Below, one piece after another: positions 36,780-44,434 of a DNA stretch of 64,000 bases (position 1 is its first letter; every line of letters begins with the position of its first letter). The DNA is taken from assembly GCF_000520015.2 (NCBI RefSeq), contig NZ_CP007044.2, positions 4,278,001 through 4,342,000 on the forward strand. Reading direction: 5' to 3'. The notes under the pieces are model-generated. The model made no database searches and was not told the DNA's origin. It saw only the letters and a list, made by a program, of their open reading frames with translations. The position numbers and the translations under genes were made by a program. Origin of the DNA: Chania multitudinisentens RB-25. Its GTDB lineage: Bacteria; Pseudomonadota; Gammaproteobacteria; Enterobacterales; Enterobacteriaceae.

Positions 36780-37796
36780 ATGCTCATTGATTTACGCAGT
36801 GATACCGTCACTCAACCCTGTGCAGCCATGCGTAGTGCCATGGCAGACGCTGATGTGGGTGATGATGTGTACGGTGACGATCCAACGGTGAACGCACTGC
36901 AAGCCGAAGCCGCCCGGCTTTCCGGTAAAGAAGCCGCTCTGTTCCTACCCACCGGCACCCAGGCTAATCTGGTGGCTCTGTTAAGCCACTGTCAACGTGG
37001 TGAGGAGTACATCGTTGGCCAGCAGGCGCACAACTACAAATACGAAGCCGGTGGCGCTGCCGTGTTGGGTGGCATTCAACCGCAACCAATAGAGGCCAAC
37101 CCCGACGGCACTCTGTCATTGGATAAAGTGGCGGCGGCAATCAAGCCTGATGATATCCACTTTGCTAAAACCCGCCTGCTGAGCCTGGAAAACACCATCG
37201 GCGGCAGAGTATTACCCCTTGATTACCTGCAACAAGCCTGGCAGTTCACCCGTGAACACCGGTTGGCGCTGCATGTTGATGGCGCACGTATTTTTAACGC
37301 GGCGGTCGCCCTCAATGTTCCACTGAAAACCCTCACGCAATATTGCGACACCTTTACCATTTGCCTGTCAAAAGGATTAGGGGCACCGGTAGGCTCGCTG
37401 CTGTGCGGCAGTGAGGAGTTTATTCAACGCGCCCTCCGCTGGCGCAAAATGACCGGGGGCGGTATGCGTCAGGCCGGTATTTTGGCCGCTGCGGGTTTAT
37501 ATGCGCTCGAACACCATGTGGAACGGCTGAAAGAGGATCACGACAACGCCCAATGGCTGGAACAGCAACTGCGCCAGATTGGTATCGATATCGTTGAACC
37601 CGGTGCACAGACTAACGTGCTGTATCTGCGCCAATCCCCGCTAATGGCTGCCAAACTTGGCCCCTGGATGCGTGAAAACGGCGTGTTGCTCAGTGCTGGC
37701 CCATTAACTCGCATCCTGACACATCTCAACGTCAGCCGTCAGGATCTGCAAAAAGTCGTGGATCTGTGGCAGGCATTTCTGCATCAGCACGCTTGA
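36780..37796 (+). CDS. ltaE: Low-specificity L-threonine aldolase
   Basis: 338-residue PLP enzyme (fold type I) cleaving L-threonine and L-allo-threonine to glycine and acetaldehyde. N-terminal LIDLRSDTVTQP and GDDVYGDDPTVNALQ, the LHVDGARIFNA block with the cofactor-binding Asp, and the Schiff-base Lys in CLSKGLGAPVGS are all present. The ATG at 36780 has AAGGA five bases before it; two upstream in-frame starts give no family match. Same direction as hcr but behind its terminator. Confidence 0.95.
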   Translation: MLIDLRSDTVTQPCAAMRSAMADADVGDDVYGDDPTVNALQAEAARLSGKEAALFLPTGTQANLVALLSHCQRGEEYIVGQQAHNYKYEAGGAAVLGGIQPQPIEANPDGTLSLDKVAAAIKPDDIHFAKTRLLSLENTIGGRVLPLDYLQQAWQFTREHRLALHVDGARIFNAAVALNVPLKTLTQYCDTFTICLSKGLGAPVGSLLCGSEEFIQRALRWRKMTGGGMRQAGILAAAGLYALEHHVERLKEDHDNAQWLEQQLRQIGIDIVEPGAQTNVLYLRQSPLMAAKLGPWMRENGVLLSAGPLTRILTHLNVSRQDLQKVVDLWQAFLHQHA

Positions 37797-37807
37797 CCTC
37801 AACCCAT

Positions 37808-37839
37808 CCCCTGATACTGTCATCAGGGGAGTATTTTTT
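37808..37839 (+). terminator. ltaE terminator
   Basis: CCCCTGAT-ACTGTC-ATCAGGGG followed by AGTATTTTTT. Confidence 0.88.
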
Positions 37840-37854
37840 CGTTACTGCCTGCCT

Positions 37855-38202
37855 TCAAACCACCATCCGGCCATAAAACCAATAACCGGCAGCCAGCACC
37901 AGCAACAGGTTAAGCACCACACTGAGTATAAAATAGGTCCTGAATGGCTGCTTTTGCGTTTTATGCCGGAATAACCATTGGCCGAGTATGGCCCCTAGCC
38001 AACCGCCCACCACGCCGAACAGCAATAAAGTCGTTTCCGGCACCCGCTGCCACCCTTTGCAGGCGGCAAGTTTATCCCAACCATAAACCCACAGCGTCAA
38101 CAGATTAACCAGCAGCATTCCAAGCCAAAGAGGCAATGAGAAAAACAGGCAGCCAGTCAATACCAACCCCAGACAGAGATAACAGAAATGATTGATTTTC
38201 AT
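37855..38202 (-). CDS. DUF1294 membrane protein
   Basis: 115-residue inner-membrane protein with about four helices. The family signature is the cytoplasmic block YGWDKLAACKGWQRVPETTLLLFGVVGGWLGA followed by RHKTQKQPFR. In other bacteria DUF1294 is often fused to a cold-shock domain; that domain is absent here. Function unknown. The start at 38202 (MKINHFCYLC) is a choice without a clear ribosome site; ATG at 38211 is possible. It lies between ltaE (convergent) and ybjT (divergent). Confidence 0.8.
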   Translation of the reverse strand: MKINHFCYLCLGLVLTGCLFFSLPLWLGMLLVNLLTLWVYGWDKLAACKGWQRVPETTLLLFGVVGGWLGAILGQWLFRHKTQKQPFRTYFILSVVLNLLLVLAAGYWFYGRMVV

Positions 38203-38410
38203 GGAATACATGGGCTCATAGCAAGATCGCTGCGTATAGTGGACTGGCAGCAATTCAAATGCAATATTCTCTCCCCGTTACTTTGTAAATAGCGGATAAA
38301 TCGCCATGAGGAATGCGTTGAATATACCCACACAAAAAATGCATTTAATCAGCAAATTTGGCATCCTGTTACCTTGTTAACACTGACGCAAATGATATAA
38401 GGCTACATTG

Positions 38411-39853
38411 ATGATACCCCAGCGAATTTTAGTTCTCGGAGCCAGTGGTTACATCGGCCAACATCTGATCCCCTGCCTGGTAGAACAGGGCCATGAAATC
38501 ACCGCCGCAGCACGTCGTCTAGAATGGCTGGAGGAGCAAAACTGGCCGCGAGTGAATTGCCGTTACGTCGATGTTTATCGCCCGGAAACGCTGGCCGCAG
38601 CACTGTGGCAAATAAATACTGTCTACTACCTGATTCATGGCATGGGTGACGGCAGTGATTTTATTGAAAAGGAACGCCAGGCAGCAGAAAACCTGCGTGA
38701 CGCCCTGCGTGGCTCTAATGTCAAACAGGTGATTTTCCTGGGAGCATTACAACCCGAAGGCGAGAGCTCGCCGCACCTGATAGCACGCAAACTGACGGGT
38801 GAAATTCTGCGGCAAAGCGGTATCCCAATCACCGAATTAAGGGCCAGTATCGTTGTCGGCCCCGGTTCAGCCGCATTCGAAGTCATGCGCGATATGGTCT
38901 ACAACCTGCCCATTCTTACCCCACCGCGCTGGGTGCGTTCAAAATCCTCTCCGGTTTCACTGGTAAACCTGTTGGTTTACATGACGGAATTACTGCAACA
39001 CCCGGCGCTGGAAAACCGAATTTTCGATGTCGCCGGGCCGGAATACATCAGCTACCAAACCCTGTTCGAACGTTTTATCGTTATCAGCGGTAAAAAACGT
39101 TGGTTGATCCCGATACCGCTACCGACACGCTTTATTTCCGTATGGTTTATCAGCATGATCACTTCGGTTCCCACTTCGATTGCCAGCGCGTTGATTCAGG
39201 GGCTGAATCATGACCTTCCAGCCAACGGCCAGCCGCTGCAAACCTTGATCCCACAGACACTGCAAACTTTTGATGAAGCAGTGAGAGAAACGCTTCGCCG
39301 CGAAGATGAAGTGATCGATTCCGCTGATTGGGGTTACGATCCTGAAGCACGGGCCCGTTGGCGGCCAGGGTACGGCTTTTACCCAAAACAGGCGGGTTGC
39401 ACGCTGGATACGCAGGCCTCAAGCGCTGCTTTGTGGCATGTGGTACAGCAACTGGGCGGTAAAGAGGGCTACTTTTATGCCAATATTCTGTGGCAAATTC
39501 GTGCGCGCATGGATGACATGATTGGTAATGGGATCGTTTACGGGCGCCCGCAGCGGGAAACATTGGAGATCGGCGATCTGGTTGATGGCTGGAAAGTGAT
39601 CACGATGAAACCGCTGCACCAATTAGCGCTGATGTTCGGTATGAAAGCGCCAGGCCTCGGCAGACTGACATTCAGCATCAAAGAGCTTGGCAACCACCGC
39701 CAGCTTGACGTGCGCGCCTGGTGGCACCCAGCCGGATTCAGCGGGCTGCTTTACTGGTTTATTATGATGCCCGCACACCTGTTTATTTTCCGCGGCATGG
39801 CTAAACGTATCGCCCAGTTGGCAGAGGAATTCGACAACCAACCACCGGCTTGA
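38411..39853 (+). CDS. ybjT: SDR-type NAD(P)-binding protein YbjT with DUF2867 domain
   Basis: 480-residue two-domain protein. The N-terminal Rossmann domain has the atypical-SDR motif GASGYIGQHL at residues about 10-19 and resembles NmrA/NDUFA9-like reductases. The C-terminal part (DUF2867, from about residue 330) contains ALWHVVQQLGGKEGYFYANILWQIRARMDD, then a hydrophobic stretch. It matches E. coli YbjT; substrate unknown. The ATG at 38411 has AAGG eight bases before it; the TTG one codon upstream is less likely. Converges on amiD. Confidence 0.9.
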   Translation: MIPQRILVLGASGYIGQHLIPCLVEQGHEITAAARRLEWLEEQNWPRVNCRYVDVYRPETLAAALWQINTVYYLIHGMGDGSDFIEKERQAAENLRDALRGSNVKQVIFLGALQPEGESSPHLIARKLTGEILRQSGIPITELRASIVVGPGSAAFEVMRDMVYNLPILTPPRWVRSKSSPVSLVNLLVYMTELLQHPALENRIFDVAGPEYISYQTLFERFIVISGKKRWLIPIPLPTRFISVWFISMITSVPTSIASALIQGLNHDLPANGQPLQTLIPQTLQTFDEAVRETLRREDEVIDSADWGYDPEARARWRPGYGFYPKQAGCTLDTQASSAALWHVVQQLGGKEGYFYANILWQIRARMDDMIGNGIVYGRPQRETLEIGDLVDGWKVITMKPLHQLALMFGMKAPGLGRLTFSIKELGNHRQLDVRAWWHPAGFSGLLYWFIMMPAHLFIFRGMAKRIAQLAEEFDNQPPA

Positions 39854-39870
39854 TTGACGAAGCAGTGCGA

Positions 39871-40746
39871 TCAGCGCGCCGCACCATATTTACTCAGCAA
39901 CGCATCAATGATTGCCTCACTTTCTGCATCCGGCTCACCGCGGTAATCCCTGGGCCGGAAATGCATCTGAAATGCGGCCACCAGCTTCCGTTGCTGTTGC
40001 AAATCCCATTGCGGATCAACCCCGTAACCATAGCGTGCCAGTTTCTCCAGCAATTGCGCCATCGGCACTGGCATCTGTTTATCGCGCCCTGCCAGATAAT
40101 GTTCTACCGTCAGCAAATCTGGCCAGGCACCGATGCCCGCCTGCGCCAATTGCTGCCAGGGGAATAGCGGCCCAGGGTCCTGTTTACGCTGCGGCGCAAT
40201 ATCACTGTGGCCAACCACATCCGTGGGCCGCAGGGCGTAACGCTGCACAATATCGCCACTGAGGCGAATCAACAGATCGATTTGCTCACGGGTATAAGGC
40301 TGCCACTCGGTGCTCAACATAGAACGGCTTAAGCCTTGGTTCACAAGTTCGATACCGATTGAAGTGTCATTCAGATGGCTGCGCCCACGCCAATAACTGG
40401 CTCCTGCGTGCCAGGCGCGCATCTCTTCTGGAACCAGTTGAAAAGCCAACGGTTTGCCGTTGCGTGATGACGGGTATGCAGGCAGCAGATAATGGGCACT
40501 GACATGTTCATCCGTCAGGGTTTTCAGCGAAGAATGAAAATTTTCGGCGGTGTAATGAATCACCAGAAAACGGATACGTTTATCCACTCCCTGCGCCTGA
40601 TGCAGCGTTTCCAGTTGATAATTGCCGTGATCCACAATTGTGCCAGGCCGTGAGTTCTGACAGCTCATCAGCAATACGAATATTATGGCAACAAATCCTG
40701 AGCTGATCCTGATGTTCACCTGTTTCTTCCTGTGTTTCTCATTCAC
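39871..40746 (-). CDS. amiD: N-acetylmuramoyl-L-alanine amidase lipoprotein AmiD
   Basis: About 291 residues. Lipoprotein signal with lipobox LLMSC, then an amidase_2 domain with zinc ligands in FLVIHYTAEN, WHAGAS and GHSDIAPQRKQDPGPLFPW, and a C-terminal peptidoglycan-binding helical domain. It cleaves anhydro- and intact muropeptides at the outer membrane. Two GTG starts fit: 40746 with GGAG six bases upstream (chosen) and 40719 with AGGA nine bases upstream. The second gives a shorter, more normal signal peptide. The longer ATG frame has no support. Confidence 0.92.
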   Translation of the reverse strand: MNEKHRKKQVNIRISSGFVAIIFVLLMSCQNSRPGTIVDHGNYQLETLHQAQGVDKRIRFLVIHYTAENFHSSLKTLTDEHVSAHYLLPAYPSSRNGKPLAFQLVPEEMRAWHAGASYWRGRSHLNDTSIGIELVNQGLSRSMLSTEWQPYTREQIDLLIRLSGDIVQRYALRPTDVVGHSDIAPQRKQDPGPLFPWQQLAQAGIGAWPDLLTVEHYLAGRDKQMPVPMAQLLEKLARYGYGVDPQWDLQQQRKLVAAFQMHFRPRDYRGEPDAESEAIIDALLSKYGAAR

Positions 40747-41185
40747 CGATTTCTCCGGCAATTTGTAACTTACCTTGATTAATCTGTATCCAATAGCCAA
40801 CAAATGATAACAGAACTATCTGATTTGCAAGGGAGTGTGACACGGCGCCGATGACTCACTGGCAACATGTTAGCCTAAAAATATCACCCGCATAGTCAAC
40901 AGCGGAGTCAACTCCCATGCCACTGCGTCATGCCAGCATGGTCAAACGCCTGCCACCACATTTCATAGTCAAAACAGAGGAACACAAGGTGGGATGATAG
41001 AAGGTATACCCCTAGGCAACCGGTGCACGCTATACGCTGGTTGCCAACAATATGCCATGATTATGCTCAATTCTTCCGCGGTTTAAGAAAACTTGCCGCT
41101 AATAACACACAATGTGCGACAAATCAGCTCGACATGCGTAACTTACGGTATCTTGTGCTATTCTTTTACCGTTACAACGCACAGT
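40747..41185. other. Gap between amiD and artP, no gene seen
   Basis: No coding sequence. One spaced inverted repeat, GGCAACC (41015-41021) and GGTTGCC (41039-41045), lies in its second half. Its role is unknown. The art promoter follows directly. Confidence 0.45.
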
Positions 41186-41224
41186 TGTAAATTTTAACTC
41201 ACGAAGATTGCATAAGTATTCTAC
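41186..41224 (+). promoter_or_regulatory. Tandem ARG boxes upstream of artPIQM
   Basis: Box 1 (41186-41203) has core TAAAT-TTTA-ACTCA, 8 of 10 matches to TGAAT-N4-ATTCA. Box 2 (41207-41224) has core TGCAT-AAGT-ATTCT, also 8 of 10. The two 18-base boxes are separated by exactly 3 bases, the spacing used by ArgR hexamers. A -35-like TTGTAA starts box 1 and a -10-like GCATAA falls in box 2, so bound ArgR would cover the promoter. Confidence 0.65.
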
Positions 41225-41268
41225 GGAAGTTAACATCTACGATATCAATGTCTATTCAATTTTGGCGC

Positions 41269-41997
41269 ATGAGTATTCAACTAAAAAATATTAATTGCTT
41301 TTACGGCGCCCACCAAGCGCTGTTTAACATCACGCTGGATTGCCCAGCAGGGGAAACCTTAGTGTTGCTTGGCCCAAGCGGCGCGGGGAAGAGTTCATTA
41401 CTGCGGGTGCTTAATCTGCTCGAAATGCCACGTTCAGGCCATCTGCAAATCGCAGGCAATCAGTTCGACTTCAAGCAAAACCCTGGAGAAAAAGCCATCC
41501 GTGAACTGCGCCAAAATGTCGGCATGGTATTCCAGCAATATAATCTCTGGCCCCATCTGACCGTAGTGCAGAATCTGATCGAAGCTCCTTGCCGGGTATT
41601 GGGCCTGAGCAAATCCCAAGCGATGGAGCGTGCCGATAAGTTGCTCCAGCGCCTGCGCCTGGCCGACTTTGTCGATCGCTTTCCGCTACATCTTTCAGGC
41701 GGGCAGCAACAGCGTGTGGCTATCGCCCGTGCGCTGATGATGGAGCCACAGGTGTTGCTGTTTGATGAGCCGACTGCCGCACTGGATCCAGAAATCACCG
41801 CCCAGATTGTCAGTATCATCCGCGAATTGGCCGGGACGGGCATCACCCAGGTGATTGTTACCCATGAGGTCGAAGTTGCACGCAAAACCGCCAGCCGCGT
41901 CGTGTATATGGAAAACGGCCATGTGGTGGAACAAGGGGATGCCAGCCACTTTGCACAACCGCAGACCACCGAGTTTGCTAACTACTTATCACACTAA
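41269..41997 (+). CDS. artP: Arginine ABC transporter ATPase ArtP
   Basis: 242-residue ATPase. Walker A GPSGAGKSS, signature LSGGQQQRVAIARALM, Walker B VLLFDEPTAALD and H-loop VTHEVEVA are intact and almost identical to E. coli ArtP. The MSIQL start at 41269 matches the family. A second in-frame ATG at 41248 also encodes MSIQ, as if the first codons were duplicated; neither has a strong ribosome site. First gene of artPIQM. Confidence 0.96.
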   Translation: MSIQLKNINCFYGAHQALFNITLDCPAGETLVLLGPSGAGKSSLLRVLNLLEMPRSGHLQIAGNQFDFKQNPGEKAIRELRQNVGMVFQQYNLWPHLTVVQNLIEAPCRVLGLSKSQAMERADKLLQRLRLADFVDRFPLHLSGGQQQRVAIARALMMEPQVLLFDEPTAALDPEITAQIVSIIRELAGTGITQVIVTHEVEVARKTASRVVYMENGHVVEQGDASHFAQPQTTEFANYLSH

Positions 41998-42031
41998 TAA
42001 ATCTGATTTGCTGTTTTTAGGGGAGTTTGCG

Positions 42032-42763
42032 ATGAAAAAATTCATCATTGCCACCGTTCTGGCTGGCATCAGCGTTGCCGCCTCCGCAGCCGAAACCGTC
42101 CGTTTCGCTACTGAGGCTTCCTATCCTCCGTTCGAGTTTATCGGGGCGGATAATAAAATTCAGGGTTTCGATATCGATCTGGCTAATGCCTTATGTAAAG
42201 AGATCCAGGCTGATTGTACCTTTGCCAACCAAGCCTTTGACAGCCTGATCCCCGGCCTGAAATTCAAGCGTTATGATGCGGTGATTTCAGGTATGGATAT
42301 CACCCCAGAACGTGAAAAGCAGGTTCTGTTCACCCAGCCTTACTATGACAACTCCGCGTTATTCATTACGCAAAAGGACAAAGTGGCCGATGTCGCTGCG
42401 CTAAAAGGCAAACGCGTTGGCGTGCAGAACGGCACGACTCACCAGAAATACCTGCTCGATAAGCACCCGGAAATCACAGCGGTGCCTTACGATAGCTATC
42501 AGAACTCCATTCTGGATCTGAAGAATGGCCGGATTGATGCCGTATTCGGTGATACCGCCGTGGTCAATGAATGGCTGAAGCAAAATACAGCCTTAGCCAG
42601 CCTGGGCGACAAAGTGGCCGACCAAGGTTACTTCGGTTCTGGCCTGGGTATCGCGGTACGTCAGCAAAATACCGAACTCCAGGGCAAGTTCAACGCCGCC
42701 CTGGAAAAAATCAAGCAAGATGGAACTTACCAAACCATCTATCAAAAATGGTTCCAGCAGTAA
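42032..42763 (+). CDS. artI: Arginine/amino-acid periplasmic binding protein ArtI
   Basis: 243-residue solute-binding protein with a Sec signal (MKKFIIATVLAGISVAASA, cut before AETVRF). Family 3 features: ATEASYPPFEF, GFDIDLANALCKEI, SGMDITPEREKQVLFTQPYY and GKRVGVQNGTTHQKYL. Starts 34 bases after artP behind a GGGGAG ribosome site. It is a paralogue of artJ located 6 kb away. Confidence 0.96.
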   Translation: MKKFIIATVLAGISVAASAAETVRFATEASYPPFEFIGADNKIQGFDIDLANALCKEIQADCTFANQAFDSLIPGLKFKRYDAVISGMDITPEREKQVLFTQPYYDNSALFITQKDKVADVAALKGKRVGVQNGTTHQKYLLDKHPEITAVPYDSYQNSILDLKNGRIDAVFGDTAVVNEWLKQNTALASLGDKVADQGYFGSGLGIAVRQQNTELQGKFNAALEKIKQDGTYQTIYQKWFQQ

Positions 42764-42772
42764 TCATCACCC

Positions 42773-43489
42773 ATGAATGAAATCCAACCTTTAGCAAGCG
42801 CCGCTGGAATGACCATCGGCCTTGCCGTTTGCGCCTTGGTTCTCGGGCTGATTCTGGCGATGTTGTTTGCCATCTGGGAATCGTCACGCTGGAAACTGGT
42901 CAGTTGGCTCGGCACCGCCTGGGTGACCCTGCTGCGCGGGCTGCCAGAAATCCTGGTGGTGCTGTTCATCTATTTTGGCTCATCGCAGCTGTTGCTGACG
43001 CTGTCTGACGGCTTTACTCTGAATTTTGGCCTGTTCCAACTCCCGATACAGGTGACTATCGACAACTTCGATGTCAGCCCATTCCTGTGCGGTGTGATCG
43101 CTCTGGCCCTGCTCTACTCAGCCTATGCCTCACAGACGCTGCGCGGTGCGCTAAAAGCGGTGCCGCAGGGCCAATGGGAATCCGGTCAGGCGCTGGGGTT
43201 GAGCAAAGCTGCAATCTTCCTCCGCCTGATCATGCCGCAGATGTGGCGCCACGCTTTACCAGGGCTGGGTAACCAATGGCTGGTGTTATTGAAAGATACC
43301 GCACTGGTATCGCTGATCAGCGTTAACGATCTGATGCTGCAAACCAAGAGTATTGCTACCCGTACTCAGGAACCCTTTACCTGGTATGTAATCGCTGCGG
43401 TAATTTATTTGCTCGTTACCCTACTCAGCCAGTACATCCTCAAACGGATCGAACTCCGTACCACGCGTTTTGAACGGGGGCCATCCTGA
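42773..43489 (+). CDS. artQ: Arginine ABC transporter permease ArtQ
   Basis: 238-residue inner-membrane permease with about five helices. The EAA loop that contacts ArtP is GQWESGQALGLSKAAIFLRLIMPQM. Nine bases after artI; its stop overlaps the artM start (TGATG). Confidence 0.96.
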   Translation: MNEIQPLASAAGMTIGLAVCALVLGLILAMLFAIWESSRWKLVSWLGTAWVTLLRGLPEILVVLFIYFGSSQLLLTLSDGFTLNFGLFQLPIQVTIDNFDVSPFLCGVIALALLYSAYASQTLRGALKAVPQGQWESGQALGLSKAAIFLRLIMPQMWRHALPGLGNQWLVLLKDTALVSLISVNDLMLQTKSIATRTQEPFTWYVIAAVIYLLVTLLSQYILKRIELRTTRFERGPS

Positions 43490-44157
43490 TGCTTGAGTTC
43501 TTACCGCAGATCCTCAAAGGATTGCATACCAGCCTGACGCTGACCCTTGTAGCATTGATTGTCTCATTGCTGCTGTCGCTGGTACTGACGGTGATCCTGA
43601 CGCTAAAAACGCCGGTTCTCAACTTACTGGTGAAAGCCTACATCACGCTGTTCACCGGCACGCCTTTGCTGGTGCAAATCTTCCTGATCTACTACGGCCC
43701 TGGTCAGTTCCCGGCGATCCGTGAATATCCGTGGTTGTGGAACCTGCTTTCACAGCCTTGGCTGTGTGCAATGATCGCCCTGGCGCTGAACAGTGCTGCT
43801 TACACCACCCAACTGTTCTACGGCGCGGTGCGTGCTATTCCAAGCGGCCAGTGGCAGTCCTGTGAAGCCTTGGGGATGTCGCGCAAGCAAACGTTGCGTA
43901 TTCTGCTGCCGTTTGCCTTTAAACGTGCGCTGTCGTCTTATTCCAACGAAGTGGTGTTGGTATTCAAAAGCACCTCGTTGGCCTATACCATTACGCTGAT
44001 GGAAGTGATGGGCTACAGCCAACTGCTGTATGGCCGCACTTATGATGTGATGGTGTTCGGCGCGGCGGGTATCGTTTATCTGTGCGTCAACGGTTTGCTG
44101 ACGTTGCTGATGCGCTTGGTTGAGCGCCGCGCCCTGGCATTTGAACAGCGTAACTGA
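43489..44157 (+). CDS. artM: Arginine ABC transporter permease ArtM
   Basis: 222-residue partner permease of ArtQ with about five helices and the EAA loop GQWQSCEALGMSRKQTLRILLPFA. Last gene of artPIQM, followed by a terminator. In E. coli artJ follows directly; here a 4.5 kb chitin-related segment intervenes. Confidence 0.96.
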   Translation: MLEFLPQILKGLHTSLTLTLVALIVSLLLSLVLTVILTLKTPVLNLLVKAYITLFTGTPLLVQIFLIYYGPGQFPAIREYPWLWNLLSQPWLCAMIALALNSAAYTTQLFYGAVRAIPSGQWQSCEALGMSRKQTLRILLPFAFKRALSSYSNEVVLVFKSTSLAYTITLMEVMGYSQLLYGRTYDVMVFGAAGIVYLCVNGLLTLLMRLVERRALAFEQRN

Positions 44158-44176
44158 TGGTTCTTTGTTCTCTCCC

Positions 44177-44205
44177 GCCCTGCTCACTCAGTGCAGGGCT
44201 TTTTC
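44177..44205 (+). terminator. artPIQM terminator
   Basis: GCCCTGC / GCAGGGC with a nine-base loop, followed by TTTTT. Confidence 0.85.
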
Positions 44206-44338
44206 GGCTCTGGCGCATTAGCGTAGGTAAACTAGCAAAAGTTGCGCAGCCGATTTTTTAGGCCGACGACAGATAAAATTGTTTCACCGGTGGCAACTCA
44301 TCATTTTGCAGATGTTGATATTGCCCTTTACGTATCAT

Positions 44339-44357
44339 GGGTATCAACTTGATACCC
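44339..44357. repeat. Perfect 19-base palindrome between artM and the oxidase gene
   Basis: GGGTATCAACTTGATACCC: two perfect nine-base arms around one C. It lies between converging genes, 78 bases beyond the end of the FAD oxidase gene, with no T tract. It looks more like a dimer operator or a scar than a terminator. Confidence 0.7.
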
Positions 44358-44434
44358 GCCAGGAAGGTGTGTACCCGTCAAAACGATTTGAATTCCAACA
44401 AATGTTATCAAATCACAGCGTCGTTCCACAGGGC

